A DNA stretch of 64,000 nt, taken from NCBI GenBank assembly GCA_036794995.1, contig DAIRFP010000001.1, forward strand, positions 66,735 through 130,734, written 5' to 3'. The notes beneath the pieces were generated by a model, which ran no database searches, was not told the DNA's origin, and saw only the letters and a list, made by a program, of their open reading frames with translations. A program made the position numbers and the translations under genes. Source of the DNA: DAIRFP01 sp036794995 (GTDB lineage: Bacteria > Desulfobacterota > Binatia > UBA9968). Below, piece by piece: positions 24,568-33,083 of the stretch (within the stretch, counting starts at the first letter, position 1; each line of letters begins with the position of its first letter).

Positions 24568-25626
24568 ATGAAGTTCAGTCTTTTTACAGAAATTCAATGT
24601 CCGGCCGGTTCATCTCCGGAAACTCGGTTGGACGAATTCCTCGCACAAGCGGAGTTGGCCGACCGTTTGGGCTTTCGCGGTTTTTGGATCGCCGAGATCC
24701 ATTGTCAGCCCAGATTTTCGCTACTTTCCGCTCCATACGTGGTTCTGGGGGCTGCCGCGCAAAGGACGCGCCAACTGCGCCTCGGCGTCGCCGTCAATAC
24801 GCTACCTGTTCACCATCCGGTAGCGCTGGCGGAACAAGCTGCGCTGCTCGACGTGCTGAGCCATGGCCGTATGGATTTCGCCGCCGGCGGCGGCCACCCT
24901 CACAGTCGGGTCTATGAATGCTTCGGCGCGGATCACTCCCAGACCCACGAGTTCATGGCAGAAAGCCTGGCGATCATTCACCGGGCGTGGACGGAGGATC
25001 ACCTTAGTTTCGACGGCAAGTTCTTTCAGATTCCCGAAGTGGTGGTGAATCCGAAACCGGTGCAAAAACCACTGCCGCCGTTCTACATGGCAACGAGCTC
25101 ACCGGAGGGCGTGGAAGTCGGCGCCCGGCTGGGCCTGAATTTGCTCCTTCCGATCCACACGCGAGCTCCCGCGCAGGTGGCAGAGTTCGCCGCCGCTTAC
25201 TGGTCAGGGTTACAAGCGCAAGGACATGATCGGAATGAAAAGGAATTGGGCTTGCTAGTTCCGCTGCATCTGGCTAAAACGCGAGCGGAGGCGCAAGGGC
25301 GCGCCGAGGAAGGGATTATGAGTTACTTCAAAACCATTGCCGATATGCGCGGCGACTATATCGGTTGGTTGACTCGGCGGGGCGTGGAGTTGCCCGGACG
25401 TCTCGGCAAGACCGCTGCAGGGCAACTGGTAACCTACGAAACCGTCTGCACGCAGCATGCCGTGATTGGCGATGCGAACCATGCCGTAACGACGCTGCAG
25501 GAACTTGCGGAACGGACGGGAGCCAAACATTTTCTTGTGTGGATGAACATCGGCGCAATCCCCCATCACCTGGTTATGGATTCCATGGACCAGTTTGCCA
25601 AGGAAGTAATGCCGAGATTCTCGTAG
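24568..25626 (+). CDS. LLM-class flavin-dependent monooxygenase (luciferase-like)
   Basis: 352-residue TIM-barrel bacterial-luciferase family protein (MKFSLFTEIQ, FRGFWIAEIH, LGVAVNTLPVHHPVALAEQAALLDVLSHGRMDFAAGGG). It should use reduced FMN or F420 to oxidise a small organic substrate. GGTGGAG stands before ATG 24568; an in-frame TTG 15 nt upstream is less suited. The position after amidohydrolases and a dehydrogenase fits a catabolic role. The cofactor cannot be told from sequence; no flavin reductase is nearby. Confidence 0.9.
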   Translation: MKFSLFTEIQCPAGSSPETRLDEFLAQAELADRLGFRGFWIAEIHCQPRFSLLSAPYVVLGAAAQRTRQLRLGVAVNTLPVHHPVALAEQAALLDVLSHGRMDFAAGGGHPHSRVYECFGADHSQTHEFMAESLAIIHRAWTEDHLSFDGKFFQIPEVVVNPKPVQKPLPPFYMATSSPEGVEVGARLGLNLLLPIHTRAPAQVAEFAAAYWSGLQAQGHDRNEKELGLLVPLHLAKTRAEAQGRAEEGIMSYFKTIADMRGDYIGWLTRRGVELPGRLGKTAAGQLVTYETVCTQHAVIGDANHAVTTLQELAERTGAKHFLVWMNIGAIPHHLVMDSMDQFAKEVMPRFS

Positions 25627-25652
25627 CCAGACAATAGTGGAGGAATCTAGCG

Positions 25653-26006
25653 ATGGAAGAATTAACCGAACAAAAATGTGAGGCGTGCCGCGTCGGAGCG
25701 CCGTCGGTTACCCCTGATGAGATCGCGCAACTTCATCCCAGAGTGGCCGAATGGCAGATTGTTACTGAGGACGATATTCCCAAGTTGGATCGACTGTTCA
25801 AGTTCAAGAACTTTAAAGACGCCATTGCCTTCACCGATGCGGTCGGCGAAGAGGCCGAAAAAGAAGGCCACCATCCACGGCTCACTACGGAGTGGGGCAA
25901 GGTTGCCGTCACATGGTGGACACACAAGATTCGTAACCTGCATAAAAATGACTTCATCATGGCGGCTAAGACCGACGCGATCTATCGCAAGTATGCACAG
26001 TCGTAG
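25653..26006 (+). CDS. phhB: 4a-hydroxytetrahydrobiopterin dehydratase (pterin carbinolamine dehydratase)
   Basis: 117 residues. The core EGHHPRLTTEWGKVAVTWWTHK followed by LHKNDFIMAAKTD is the PCD signature with the catalytic histidine pair. The first 20 residues carry an extra CxxC (CEACRVG). It recycles the hydroxypterin made by aromatic amino-acid hydroxylases; many bacteria without such hydroxylases also carry it, and a moonlighting role in molybdopterin or regulation has been proposed. GGAGGAA precedes the ATG. It is convergent with the ccm operon end 45 nt away. Confidence 0.93.
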   Translation: MEELTEQKCEACRVGAPSVTPDEIAQLHPRVAEWQIVTEDDIPKLDRLFKFKNFKDAIAFTDAVGEEAEKEGHHPRLTTEWGKVAVTWWTHKIRNLHKNDFIMAAKTDAIYRKYAQS

Positions 26007-26051
26007 CCCGGATTTTTCTTGAGTCAGGGAAAACCCTGGCACACGGGGCCA

Positions 26052-27683
26052 CTACTGCGCGACCTGGTCGATGACGATATCGACGTTCTTCGAACCCACG
26101 GCTACCGGATTCTTCTTGTAGTCGCCGGATAAATCGCCGGCTTCGCGAGTTGTCGGATTGCCGTCTGTGTCTATGCGGGCGATGACGGTGACCTTGCCGC
26201 TGAAAGATACGCCCTGCATCATCACATTCTCGGCACCGAGAGAGTAGCTAAGCGGGAATACCGGACGGTCGATTTTCTTAACAGCGAGAGGCGCTCCCTT
26301 CGTGGAGCCCGCGGGACGGGCGATGATGAATAAGGTCGCTCCGCTATTCAACCTGCCTTTGAGCTGCGGATCGATGGTGATCCTGCCGCTGATCTGCTGG
26401 CCGGGGGATGGCGCCGAGACGCCGGCTTTTTGACTGGGCGGTGTGGCTGATTGAGGCAACTCGGCGAGGATCTTTTCCACCTCGTTGCGCTCGGTCCCTG
26501 CGGGTAAAAGGGGAACCAGTTTTGCCAGCGTTTCCCGGGCACTGGCGTAGTCCTGTTTCTCGCGCAGCAGAATCATGCCCTTGCCCCATAGCGCCATGGG
26601 AAAATTCGGCACCTGCGCGAGCGCCTTTTCGAATGCCATTATAGCGCCGTCCGCGTGACCTGCTTGGGCTAGAATATATCCCATATAGGCGTGAGCTTCA
26701 GGCTGATTGGGATCCACGGTGAGCACTTTCTTGAATGCCTCGATGGCCTTCGGCCAGTCCTGCTTGGCAAAGGCCGCCCTTCCTTGCGCGAGTAGTTGGG
26801 CGTTCTCACCCCCACCGGTACCGGTCAGGAAGTCGCCGGTGATGGTATCTTCTATCGATTCCCGCGGCCGTAGTGAATTTGTCAAAACCACGCCCAGAGT
26901 CAGGCCGAAAAGCAGCAGGAAGGCCGCCCCCGCAGCAAGCTGCCATCCGCGATAACGGCGGCTGGGCTTCTCGCGCCGATCCGCTGATTGGCGCGTGGGC
27001 TGGCTTGCAGAGGATTTAGCGCGGGACGGCTGACTGGATGAAGAGGCGTCGAGTTGTCGTAGAACCACCGCCGCTTTGTTTTCGATCTCTAGCTTGAGCA
27101 TCCCATAGTCGGACTCAGCCAGCTTTCCGGCTTGAAAGTCGAACTCCAATTCCCTAATCTCGGCGTATAACCTAGCCCGCTCCTGAAGCAGTTGCGCGTG
27201 GGGACTGGAATCCTCCGGGTTTATCTTCACGGTGGTGTCTTTTGCGGCTTCGCTTCGGACCCGGATCAGCATCTCCGGGTTGCCGAGGGAGTCTGTGTCA
27301 GTTTTTTTCTTGGCCGACCAACGGCGTACCAACCAAAGAGCCAAGCCGACCCCGGTAATCAGAACTACGAAGGGTAAGACCCACAGGAACAGACTGAAGC
27401 CCTGGGCCGTCGGAGCCAGCAAAACCCATTCGCCGTACTTGGAGACAAAGAAGTTTTTGACCTCTTGCGCAGTTTTTCCCGCCTGGAGCTGCTCCTTAAC
27501 GATGCCGCGCATCTGCTGGGCCATTTCCGACGGCGAGTCTGCAATGGACAAATTTTGGCAGACGACACAGCGCAGCTCCTGGGCGATGGCCCGTGTCTGC
27601 TCGTCGATATCCGGCGCATCCGCCGCCGGCAGCAGGTTCGCGACCAGAATACAAACAGCTATGAGAAGCAATCGAATGAACAT
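26052..27683 (-). CDS. ccmH: cytochrome c maturation protein, CcmH-CcmI fusion
   Basis: 543 residues combining two Ccm functions. N-terminal signal/anchor, then the CcmH thiol domain with LRCVVCQN (C39, C42) that reduces apocytochrome heme-binding thiols, followed by two membrane segments (about 100-118 and 250-270), a coiled-coil region, TPR repeats (from about 300: LLAQGRAAFAKQDWPKAIEAFKKVL) that chaperone the apocytochrome, and a C-terminal beta-rich periplasmic domain as in CcmI/CycH. Fused CcmH/I proteins are known in several proteobacteria. Last gene of the operon, 6 nt after ccmG. Confidence 0.92.
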   Translation of the reverse strand: MFIRLLLIAVCILVANLLPAADAPDIDEQTRAIAQELRCVVCQNLSIADSPSEMAQQMRGIVKEQLQAGKTAQEVKNFFVSKYGEWVLLAPTAQGFSLFLWVLPFVVLITGVGLALWLVRRWSAKKKTDTDSLGNPEMLIRVRSEAAKDTTVKINPEDSSPHAQLLQERARLYAEIRELEFDFQAGKLAESDYGMLKLEIENKAAVVLRQLDASSSSQPSRAKSSASQPTRQSADRREKPSRRYRGWQLAAGAAFLLLFGLTLGVVLTNSLRPRESIEDTITGDFLTGTGGGENAQLLAQGRAAFAKQDWPKAIEAFKKVLTVDPNQPEAHAYMGYILAQAGHADGAIMAFEKALAQVPNFPMALWGKGMILLREKQDYASARETLAKLVPLLPAGTERNEVEKILAELPQSATPPSQKAGVSAPSPGQQISGRITIDPQLKGRLNSGATLFIIARPAGSTKGAPLAVKKIDRPVFPLSYSLGAENVMMQGVSFSGKVTVIARIDTDGNPTTREAGDLSGDYKKNPVAVGSKNVDIVIDQVAQ

Positions 27684-27689
27684 CGGGGA

Positions 27690-28256
27690 TCAACGAATGG
27701 GCTGGTAATCTTCTTTGCCTTCCTTCGCGCTGACGATACCACTGGCCGCTTCTTGCAGCTTGGCGGTGACTAGTGAGGCGCGGATACCGCCGACGTGCTT
27801 GTAGGTGATTCGCCCCTGGGGATCGATGAAAAAGCTTTCGGGAATGCCCCAGACGCCGTAGTCAACGGCGATTTTTCCCGATTCGTCCCGCCCGTTGGCA
27901 TAGGTGATATTGAACTCTTGGAGGAAGGCGCGGGCGTCTTGCTCGCGGTCTTGAAGAGCCACGCCGAGAAAAACCATGTTCCTGTCCTTGATCTGCTGCC
28001 AGGCAGCTTCGAGATCCTTGGCCTCTGCGCGGCAGGGCGTGCACCAGGAGGCCCAGAAGTTCAGAAAAACGGCCTTGCCGCGCAAGTCCTCGAGGCGGAC
28101 TTGACGGCCGTCGAAAAGGGTAACGGTAAACGGCGCGGCTTGTTTGGCCAATAGCGGTGAGTGAATGTAGCGCGCATCCCGCGTGAATCCGAAAGCGAGC
28201 AACCAGAGAACCGGCGCGATCACCAATACGCTAAGGATAAGACGCCGCCAAGCCAT
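27690..28256 (-). CDS. ccmG: periplasmic thiol:disulfide oxidoreductase CcmG/DsbE
   Basis: 188 residues from ATG 28256: membrane anchor (about 5-24), then a thioredoxin fold with WCTPC at 71-75 and the cis-proline region GIPESFFIDPQGRI, and the GVWGIPE block typical of CcmG. It reduces CcmH or the apocytochrome. The ATG lies 1 nt after the ccmF stop. The frame is open further upstream but that is overlap with ccmF. Confidence 0.94.
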   Translation of the reverse strand: MAWRRLILSVLVIAPVLWLLAFGFTRDARYIHSPLLAKQAAPFTVTLFDGRQVRLEDLRGKAVFLNFWASWCTPCRAEAKDLEAAWQQIKDRNMVFLGVALQDREQDARAFLQEFNITYANGRDESGKIAVDYGVWGIPESFFIDPQGRITYKHVGGIRASLVTAKLQEAASGIVSAKEGKEDYQPIR

Positions 28257-28257
28257 T

Positions 28258-30219
28258 TTACTTCTCCTCGGGAGAAGCTTTTCCCAAGGGGAGTATGGCC
28301 AATAGAGTTCCGAGGGCGATGACAAAACCGCCGATCCATATCCACACTACCAGGGGACGGACCAAGACTTTCAAGGTTGCTTGGTTCTGATTCAAGTCGC
28401 TGAAACCGGAAAGAATGAGGTAGATATCCTCACTGGGGCTGCTGCGGTGTACCGCCCGGCCTATGGGCGACTGTTGTGTCGGAAAGAACTTCAAGGCGGG
28501 AGACAGGATGCCCCACTCGGTTCCCTGATGGAAAACCCTAAAGGAACCCTCGACGCGAAAATGAGTCGGCTGCTGTGTGCCCTTGAGGCCTTCGAACTGG
28601 ATCAGATAGCGGCCGATACTAAGGTGCTCCTTTAGCCCGAGGGTGGCTTCTCGCTCGGTGCTGTAGCCCATGGAGCCGGCGATCCCCAGCACAATCAACA
28701 CGACACCGAGATGGACCACCAAGCCGCCGTAGCGTCGTTGATTGCGCCGGCAAAGGGTGACGAGGCCGCGAAGAATTCCCTCCCCGGCGACGCGCCGGCG
28801 GGCACGCAGGGCGAGTCCGGTATCGTACAAGATGCTAAAGACTACGAAGGCCAATAGGGTAAATCCGAGCAATGGTAAGAAGTCTCTTATTCGCCAAAAA
28901 AAAAGTGCTAGGGCGAGGCTCAGCGACGCCACCGAAGGCCAGAGAAAATTGCGCTTGAGATTATCCCAGGACGCCCTGCGCCAGGCGATCATCGGCCCGA
29001 CGCCCATGAGGAAAACCAGCAGGAGGAACAGCGGCACTGTCACTGAGTTGAAATACGGTGCGCCGACGCTAACTTGAGTCCCTGCGACTGCCTCGGAAAG
29101 CAGGGGAAAAATAGTGCCGAGAAAAATCGTAAAGAGCGCCGACACCAGCACTATATTGTTGAGCAGAAAAGCCGACTCCCGGCTGACCATAGAATCAAGC
29201 TCGGGTTGTCCCTTGAGGAGGTCGGCGCGGAAAGCCAACAGCCCAAAGGAGGCCAGCAGGACAAAGGCAAGAAAAATCAGAAAGACGGAACCCACCGGTC
29301 CGGAAGAGAAAGCATGGATGGAAGAGATGATTCCGGAGCGCGTGAGAAAAGTTCCAAAGATAGTCAAACTGAAGGCGATGATAATCAACGAGAGATTCCA
29401 CACTTTAAGCATCCGCCGGCGTTCCTGTACCTGAACGGAATGTAGGAAAGCCGTTGCCGGGAGCCAAGGCATAAAAGCAGCGTTCTCCACCGGATCCCAC
29501 GCCCAGTAGCCGCCCCAGCCGAGCACATGATAGGACCACCAGGCGCCCACCAGGTTGCCCGCGGTCAGAAAGAACCATGCAATGATAGTCCACCGGCGAG
29601 TGGCGACGATCCAGGCCTCATCGAGCTTGCCGCGAATCAATGCGGCAATGGCGAAGGCGTAGGGAACCGTGAGACCGACGAAACCCGCGTATAACAACGG
29701 TGGATGGGTCATCATATTGGCGTCTTCAAGCAAGGGGTTGAGACCACGGCCATCCAGAGGCACCGGAGAGATGGTTTCGAAAGGATTGGAGACGAAGGCG
29801 ATCACGCCGAGAAAGAAAGCCGAGACAATAGAAAAGACCATGAGCACCCAGGGCATCGTTTCTCGTTGCCGGTGGCGGTAGATCCAGGCAACCAATCCGG
29901 AGAAGATGATGAGGATCCATTCCCAAAGCAGCAGCGAGCCTTCGAGGGCACCCCACAAACCGGTGACTCGGTAGTAAATCGGGGTCCCACGCGTGGTGTT
30001 GAAGACTACGTAGCGAATCGAGAAATCTGTCGCGATCAGGCCGTAAATGAGCGCCCCGGCTGCCAAGGTAACCAAAACGAATTGGCTCAGGATGGCGGTC
30101 CGAGTGAATGAGAAGTAGCGTTCTAGGCCAGGACGGGAGCCCACAATCGGGCAAACGACCCCGCAGAGGGCAGCCAGAAATGCCATGATTATAGCAGTAT
30201 GGCCGAGAGTTGCGGTCAC
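28258..30219 (-). CDS. ccmF: cytochrome c heme lyase subunit CcmF
   Basis: 653 residues with about 14-15 membrane helices. The tryptophan-rich heme-handling motif WGGYWAWDPVENAAFMPWL lies near residue 235, with flanking conserved histidines (THPPLLYAGF; VLGW). CcmF with CcmH attaches heme from CcmE to apocytochrome c. Starts with GTG at 30219, overlapping the ccmE stop (GTGA). C-terminal periplasmic loop before the last helix is as expected. Confidence 0.96.
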   Translation of the reverse strand: MTATLGHTAIIMAFLAALCGVVCPIVGSRPGLERYFSFTRTAILSQFVLVTLAAGALIYGLIATDFSIRYVVFNTTRGTPIYYRVTGLWGALEGSLLLWEWILIIFSGLVAWIYRHRQRETMPWVLMVFSIVSAFFLGVIAFVSNPFETISPVPLDGRGLNPLLEDANMMTHPPLLYAGFVGLTVPYAFAIAALIRGKLDEAWIVATRRWTIIAWFFLTAGNLVGAWWSYHVLGWGGYWAWDPVENAAFMPWLPATAFLHSVQVQERRRMLKVWNLSLIIIAFSLTIFGTFLTRSGIISSIHAFSSGPVGSVFLIFLAFVLLASFGLLAFRADLLKGQPELDSMVSRESAFLLNNIVLVSALFTIFLGTIFPLLSEAVAGTQVSVGAPYFNSVTVPLFLLLVFLMGVGPMIAWRRASWDNLKRNFLWPSVASLSLALALFFWRIRDFLPLLGFTLLAFVVFSILYDTGLALRARRRVAGEGILRGLVTLCRRNQRRYGGLVVHLGVVLIVLGIAGSMGYSTEREATLGLKEHLSIGRYLIQFEGLKGTQQPTHFRVEGSFRVFHQGTEWGILSPALKFFPTQQSPIGRAVHRSSPSEDIYLILSGFSDLNQNQATLKVLVRPLVVWIWIGGFVIALGTLLAILPLGKASPEEK

Positions 30220-30662
30220 TGGTTCGTGAGCTCTTTTCCTGGGACAAAGCTTTTGGGGTAACCGTCTTGGCCGTCGGCGTGGGGGCTGTATTCTTCGGCG
30301 TGCTTCGCCATGATCGTGGTGGCCTGAAATATCCCGTCGGCTCGAACGCGGCCTTCGACGACGGCGCCTTTCCCTTCGGTGAAAAGATCCGGCGGCACAC
30401 CACGGAAAAAAACCGGGAATGAGGTGCTACCGTCAGTCAAGTCGAACCGATAGGTGAGATTCTTGAGGTCTATTTGCAGCGATCCCTTGACCACCATCCC
30501 GCCCATGCGCAAGAACTTGTCGGTGGAAGTGTTTTCTTTGGCCTTCAATTCGGACGGCGTGACGAAATAGACAATGGCCTCCTGCATGCCGCCGTATATA
30601 ATATAAGAGAGAGCAGCTAGAATGATCAGACCCCCGACAATGAAACGCTTACGTCTTGGCAT
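30216..30662 (-). CDS. ccmE: heme chaperone CcmE
   Basis: 148 residues from ATG 30662: one N-terminal membrane helix (FIVGGLIILAALSYIIYGG), then an OB-fold domain. The covalent heme ligand motif HAEEY gives H121, with Y125 as the usual axial tyrosine. Typical CcmE reads H-x-x-x-Y, so the site is intact. Overlaps ccmD by 14 nt and ccmF by 4 nt. Confidence 0.95.
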   Translation of the reverse strand: MPRRKRFIVGGLIILAALSYIIYGGMQEAIVYFVTPSELKAKENTSTDKFLRMGGMVVKGSLQIDLKNLTYRFDLTDGSTSFPVFFRGVPPDLFTEGKGAVVEGRVRADGIFQATTIMAKHAEEYSPHADGQDGYPKSFVPGKELTNQ

Positions 30663-30804
30663 TCGCTTGTGGCTCCGAGGACGCACACAGCTCGGCCAGC
30701 TCCGTCTCTGCGCGAGCCAGCCGGCGTTTTAGCGTAAGCCAGTAAATCAAAATTGCACTCCAGACAATCCCATAGGCCAAAAAGACGAAGTACCACGCGC
30801 CCAT
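30649..30804 (-). CDS. ccmD: CcmD, small cytochrome c maturation membrane protein
   Basis: 51 residues (MGAWYFVFLAYGIVWSAIL...): a single membrane helix at about 5-25 followed by a basic then acidic coiled stretch (LKRRLARAETELAEL). Size, topology and position between ccmC and ccmE identify it. It helps release holo-CcmE from CcmABC. The ATG shares bases with the ccmC stop (TAATG), and the end overlaps ccmE by 14 nt. Confidence 0.88.
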   Translation of the reverse strand: MGAWYFVFLAYGIVWSAILIYWLTLKRRLARAETELAELCASSEPQANAKT

Positions 30805-31511
30805 TAAAAATCTCGGCTCAGTTTCAGTGCTTTGATCTCTTCGTTTACCTCGCCGAGGCGAAAGCGAAGCGAGAGCAGATAAAAATAAAGTAATAAGAAG
30901 GCCGCAAGATTAAGCAAAAGAGGCGTTAACAGCGGCCAGGCAATATTTTCCCACGGCGCCTTGTCCGGCCGAAGGATCGACGGAGGCTGATGCAACGTGC
31001 GCCACCAATAGACCGACATGTGGATCAGCGGGATGTCGAGAAAACCGATAATCCCCAATACTGCGGCGGAAGAGGCGCCTCGATTCTCTTCTTCAGTGAG
31101 TGAGCGCAGCATTAGATATCCGGCAAAAATCAGCAGCAGTATCGCCGTCAGCGTTAACCTGGCGTCCCACGTCCACCAGACCCCCCAGGTGGGCTTGCCC
31201 CAGATCGACCCTTCGATGATCGTCAAAGCGGTAAACAGGACTCCGATCTCCGCCGCAGAATAAGCTAAAATATCATCCCGTTTCTCTCTTTTCCATAAAT
31301 AGAGGCAGCTGCCGACAAAAACCAGGAAAAATGACAGGTAAGCGATGAGAATACTCGGGATATGAAGATACATGATCCGCTGAACCTCGCCCTGGTAGGC
31401 ATCCGGCGGCGCCTGAACTAGCCCCCAATAGAGCCCCAAAAGAATGCTGACCAGGGCCAGTGCGCCGAAATAGCCGTTTCTTTTGCCCGAGATCTGCGAG
31501 ATTTTCGCCAT
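30804..31511 (-). CDS. ccmC: heme exporter/handling protein CcmC
   Basis: 235 residues, six helices. The WGVWWTWDARLT motif (tryptophan-rich heme loop) and flanking histidines (YLHIPS; IHMSVYWWRTLHQ) are diagnostic. CcmC loads heme on CcmE. ATG 31511 lies 3 nt after the ccmB stop; an in-frame TTG at 31532 overlaps ccmB. Stop TAA overlaps ccmD start. Confidence 0.95.
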   Translation of the reverse strand: MAKISQISGKRNGYFGALALVSILLGLYWGLVQAPPDAYQGEVQRIMYLHIPSILIAYLSFFLVFVGSCLYLWKREKRDDILAYSAAEIGVLFTALTIIEGSIWGKPTWGVWWTWDARLTLTAILLLIFAGYLMLRSLTEEENRGASSAAVLGIIGFLDIPLIHMSVYWWRTLHQPPSILRPDKAPWENIAWPLLTPLLLNLAAFLLLYFYLLSLRFRLGEVNEEIKALKLSRDF

Positions 31512-31513
31512 CG

Positions 31514-32191
31514 CTAGAATTCGATCACCCAATCGAAAATCAACACACCCACCGTCAAAAATATCACATCAAACCCCACCAAAAGACGCAACCAAGGTAA
31601 GGCGTCGCCCAGTTCGCCGTTGCGAAGGATAGCTTCCATACAGCGAATCGTTGCCAGGATAACCGGAACCATGAGCGGAAACAGGATCAGGGGGAGCAAG
31701 AGCTCCCGGGCCCGGGCCTTCAGAGTGACCGCCGCGAACAGTGTTCCCAAGACGCAGAAACCGACAGTACCCAATAAAGTGACGAGAAATAGATCCGGAA
31801 CAAGCTCCCAGTTCGGTAGGTTAAAGAGAATCCAAAACAGCGGAATAATAACGATTTCCACCAGAACCATCAGCACCAAGTTGAAGCAGGTTTTGGCGAC
31901 GAAAAACGCGCCGCGGTCCATGGGTGAAAGCAGCAGCGCCTCGAGGCAGTGATTGGCCCGCTCTCCCTCGAAGAGTTGTGCAAGCCCCAACGTACCCGTA
32001 AAAAGAAATGCCAGCCAAAGCAGAGCCGGCGCCATCTCCGCGATGCGGTCAGGTGCGAGATCAAAGGAAAAATGAAACACAAAAAGGAGGAGCGTGCCGA
32101 AAAAGAACATAGTCAGCAGACTTTCGCGGCGTCTCAGCTCCAAAAGAAGATCTTTTTTGAAAAGCAGTACAGCCTGGCTCAGGAATTCCAT
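31514..32191 (-). CDS. ccmB: heme exporter ABC permease CcmB
   Basis: 225 residues, six membrane helices, with the family's early KKDLLLELRRRESLLTMFFFG and LFEGERANHCLEALLLSPMDR blocks. With CcmA it forms the ABC transporter that drives release of holo-CcmE. The start overlaps the ccmA end by 13 nt. Confidence 0.94.
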   Translation of the reverse strand: MEFLSQAVLLFKKDLLLELRRRESLLTMFFFGTLLLFVFHFSFDLAPDRIAEMAPALLWLAFLFTGTLGLAQLFEGERANHCLEALLLSPMDRGAFFVAKTCFNLVLMVLVEIVIIPLFWILFNLPNWELVPDLFLVTLLGTVGFCVLGTLFAAVTLKARARELLLPLILFPLMVPVILATIRCMEAILRNGELGDALPWLRLLVGFDVIFLTVGVLIFDWVIEF

Positions 32192-32895
32192 GACTCTCCG
32201 TGGGGCATAAATTCTCCAAAAGCGCGAGTCAAGCTATGCCAAGGTTGCTGGCGGGTCTCATCAAACGTCAGTCGCCCTTGATGAAGGATGAGCGCGCGAG
32301 TGCATAAGCTAAGGGCCCGGGAGACATGGTGCGAGGCCATAATAAGGACGCTACCCTTGTTACGCTGGGCGCGGAGGAATCTCTCCAAAAGATCGACACC
32401 GTTTCCGTCCAAAACCCCATAGGGCTCATCCAGTAACAGCATTCCGGGGTCAAGCAGTTTCCATTTGGCGATGGAAAGGCGGCATTTCATGCCACTGGAA
32501 AGGGTCGCAACATATTCTTCCGACCGCTGCTTCAAGCCGACCTCTTCAAGGACCGCCCCAATTCGGCTGACGGCTCCGTATTGCTTGTAAAGGGAAGTGA
32601 AGAAAATGAGATTTTCACGAACAGTGAGATTTTCATAGAGATGCTCGCCGGGCGCGAGAAATCCTATAGCCGAACGGTGGCGGGTGTCGCTGTAGCGAAA
32701 TTTATGGCCGTCGAAGCCGATGTCGCCGGCGGTTGGGGAAAGCAGCCCGGCGAGTAGCTTAAGGAGCGTGGTTTTACCCGCTCCGTTGGGGCCGAGGAGC
32801 GCGACAAATTCTCCGGGTGGCAAGTCAAGACTGACATCCCTGAGTGCCCAGAGTGCTCCATAGGCTTTGGCGAGATGGCTAACGGTTACGTGCAA
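32179..32895 (-). CDS. ccmA: heme exporter ABC ATPase CcmA
   Basis: About 238 residues. Walker A GPNGAGKTT, signature LSSGMKCRLSIAK (the CcmA-type variant of LSGGQ), Walker B MLLLDEPYGVLD and the H-loop SHH are present. No ATG is available at the 5' end; TTG 32895 (with GGGAAG 7 nt upstream) fits the family length, TTG 32910 is the alternative. First gene of the ccmABCDEFG-H/I operon, with a well-formed promoter 53 nt upstream. Confidence 0.92.
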   Translation of the reverse strand: MHVTVSHLAKAYGALWALRDVSLDLPPGEFVALLGPNGAGKTTLLKLLAGLLSPTAGDIGFDGHKFRYSDTRHRSAIGFLAPGEHLYENLTVRENLIFFTSLYKQYGAVSRIGAVLEEVGLKQRSEEYVATLSSGMKCRLSIAKWKLLDPGMLLLDEPYGVLDGNGVDLLERFLRAQRNKGSVLIMASHHVSRALSLCTRALILHQGRLTFDETRQQPWHSLTRAFGEFMPHGESWNS

Positions 32896-32947
32896 CGTGA
32901 GACTTCCCAAAAAATCAGCTGTTGAACTGGGGAGAAAGTGTTGAACG

Positions 32948-32976
32948 AATATAGTTGCCGGTTAGCGCGGATTCAA
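32948..32976 (-). promoter_or_regulatory. promoter of the ccm operon
   Basis: On the minus strand TTGAAT (32976-32971), 17-nt spacer, TATATT (32953-32948). Predicted start near 32941, leader about 45 nt. It is divergent from the promoter of the gene at 33084. Confidence 0.6.
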
Positions 32977-33013
32977 GTACCCCATTGCGGCGATGCACCG
33001 CCAGCGCAAAGGG

Positions 33014-33043
33014 TTGACAATCTTGACGTGACACCCCTATTTA
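33014..33043 (+). promoter_or_regulatory. putative promoter of the TM-helix protein gene
   Basis: TTGACA (33014-33019), 18-nt spacer, TATTTA (33038-33043). Predicted start about 33050, leader about 34 nt with AAGGAGGAAAA before the ATG at 33084. Confidence 0.5.
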
Positions 33044-33083
33044 GTAAATCAACCAGGGGAGGCCGCTACCAAGGAGGAAAACT

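Noticed and set aside
26021..26040. CAGGG-AAAA-CCCTG palindrome between the convergent PCD and ccmH genes as a terminator
   Set aside because: Five-bp stem and no T tract on either strand; too weak to call.
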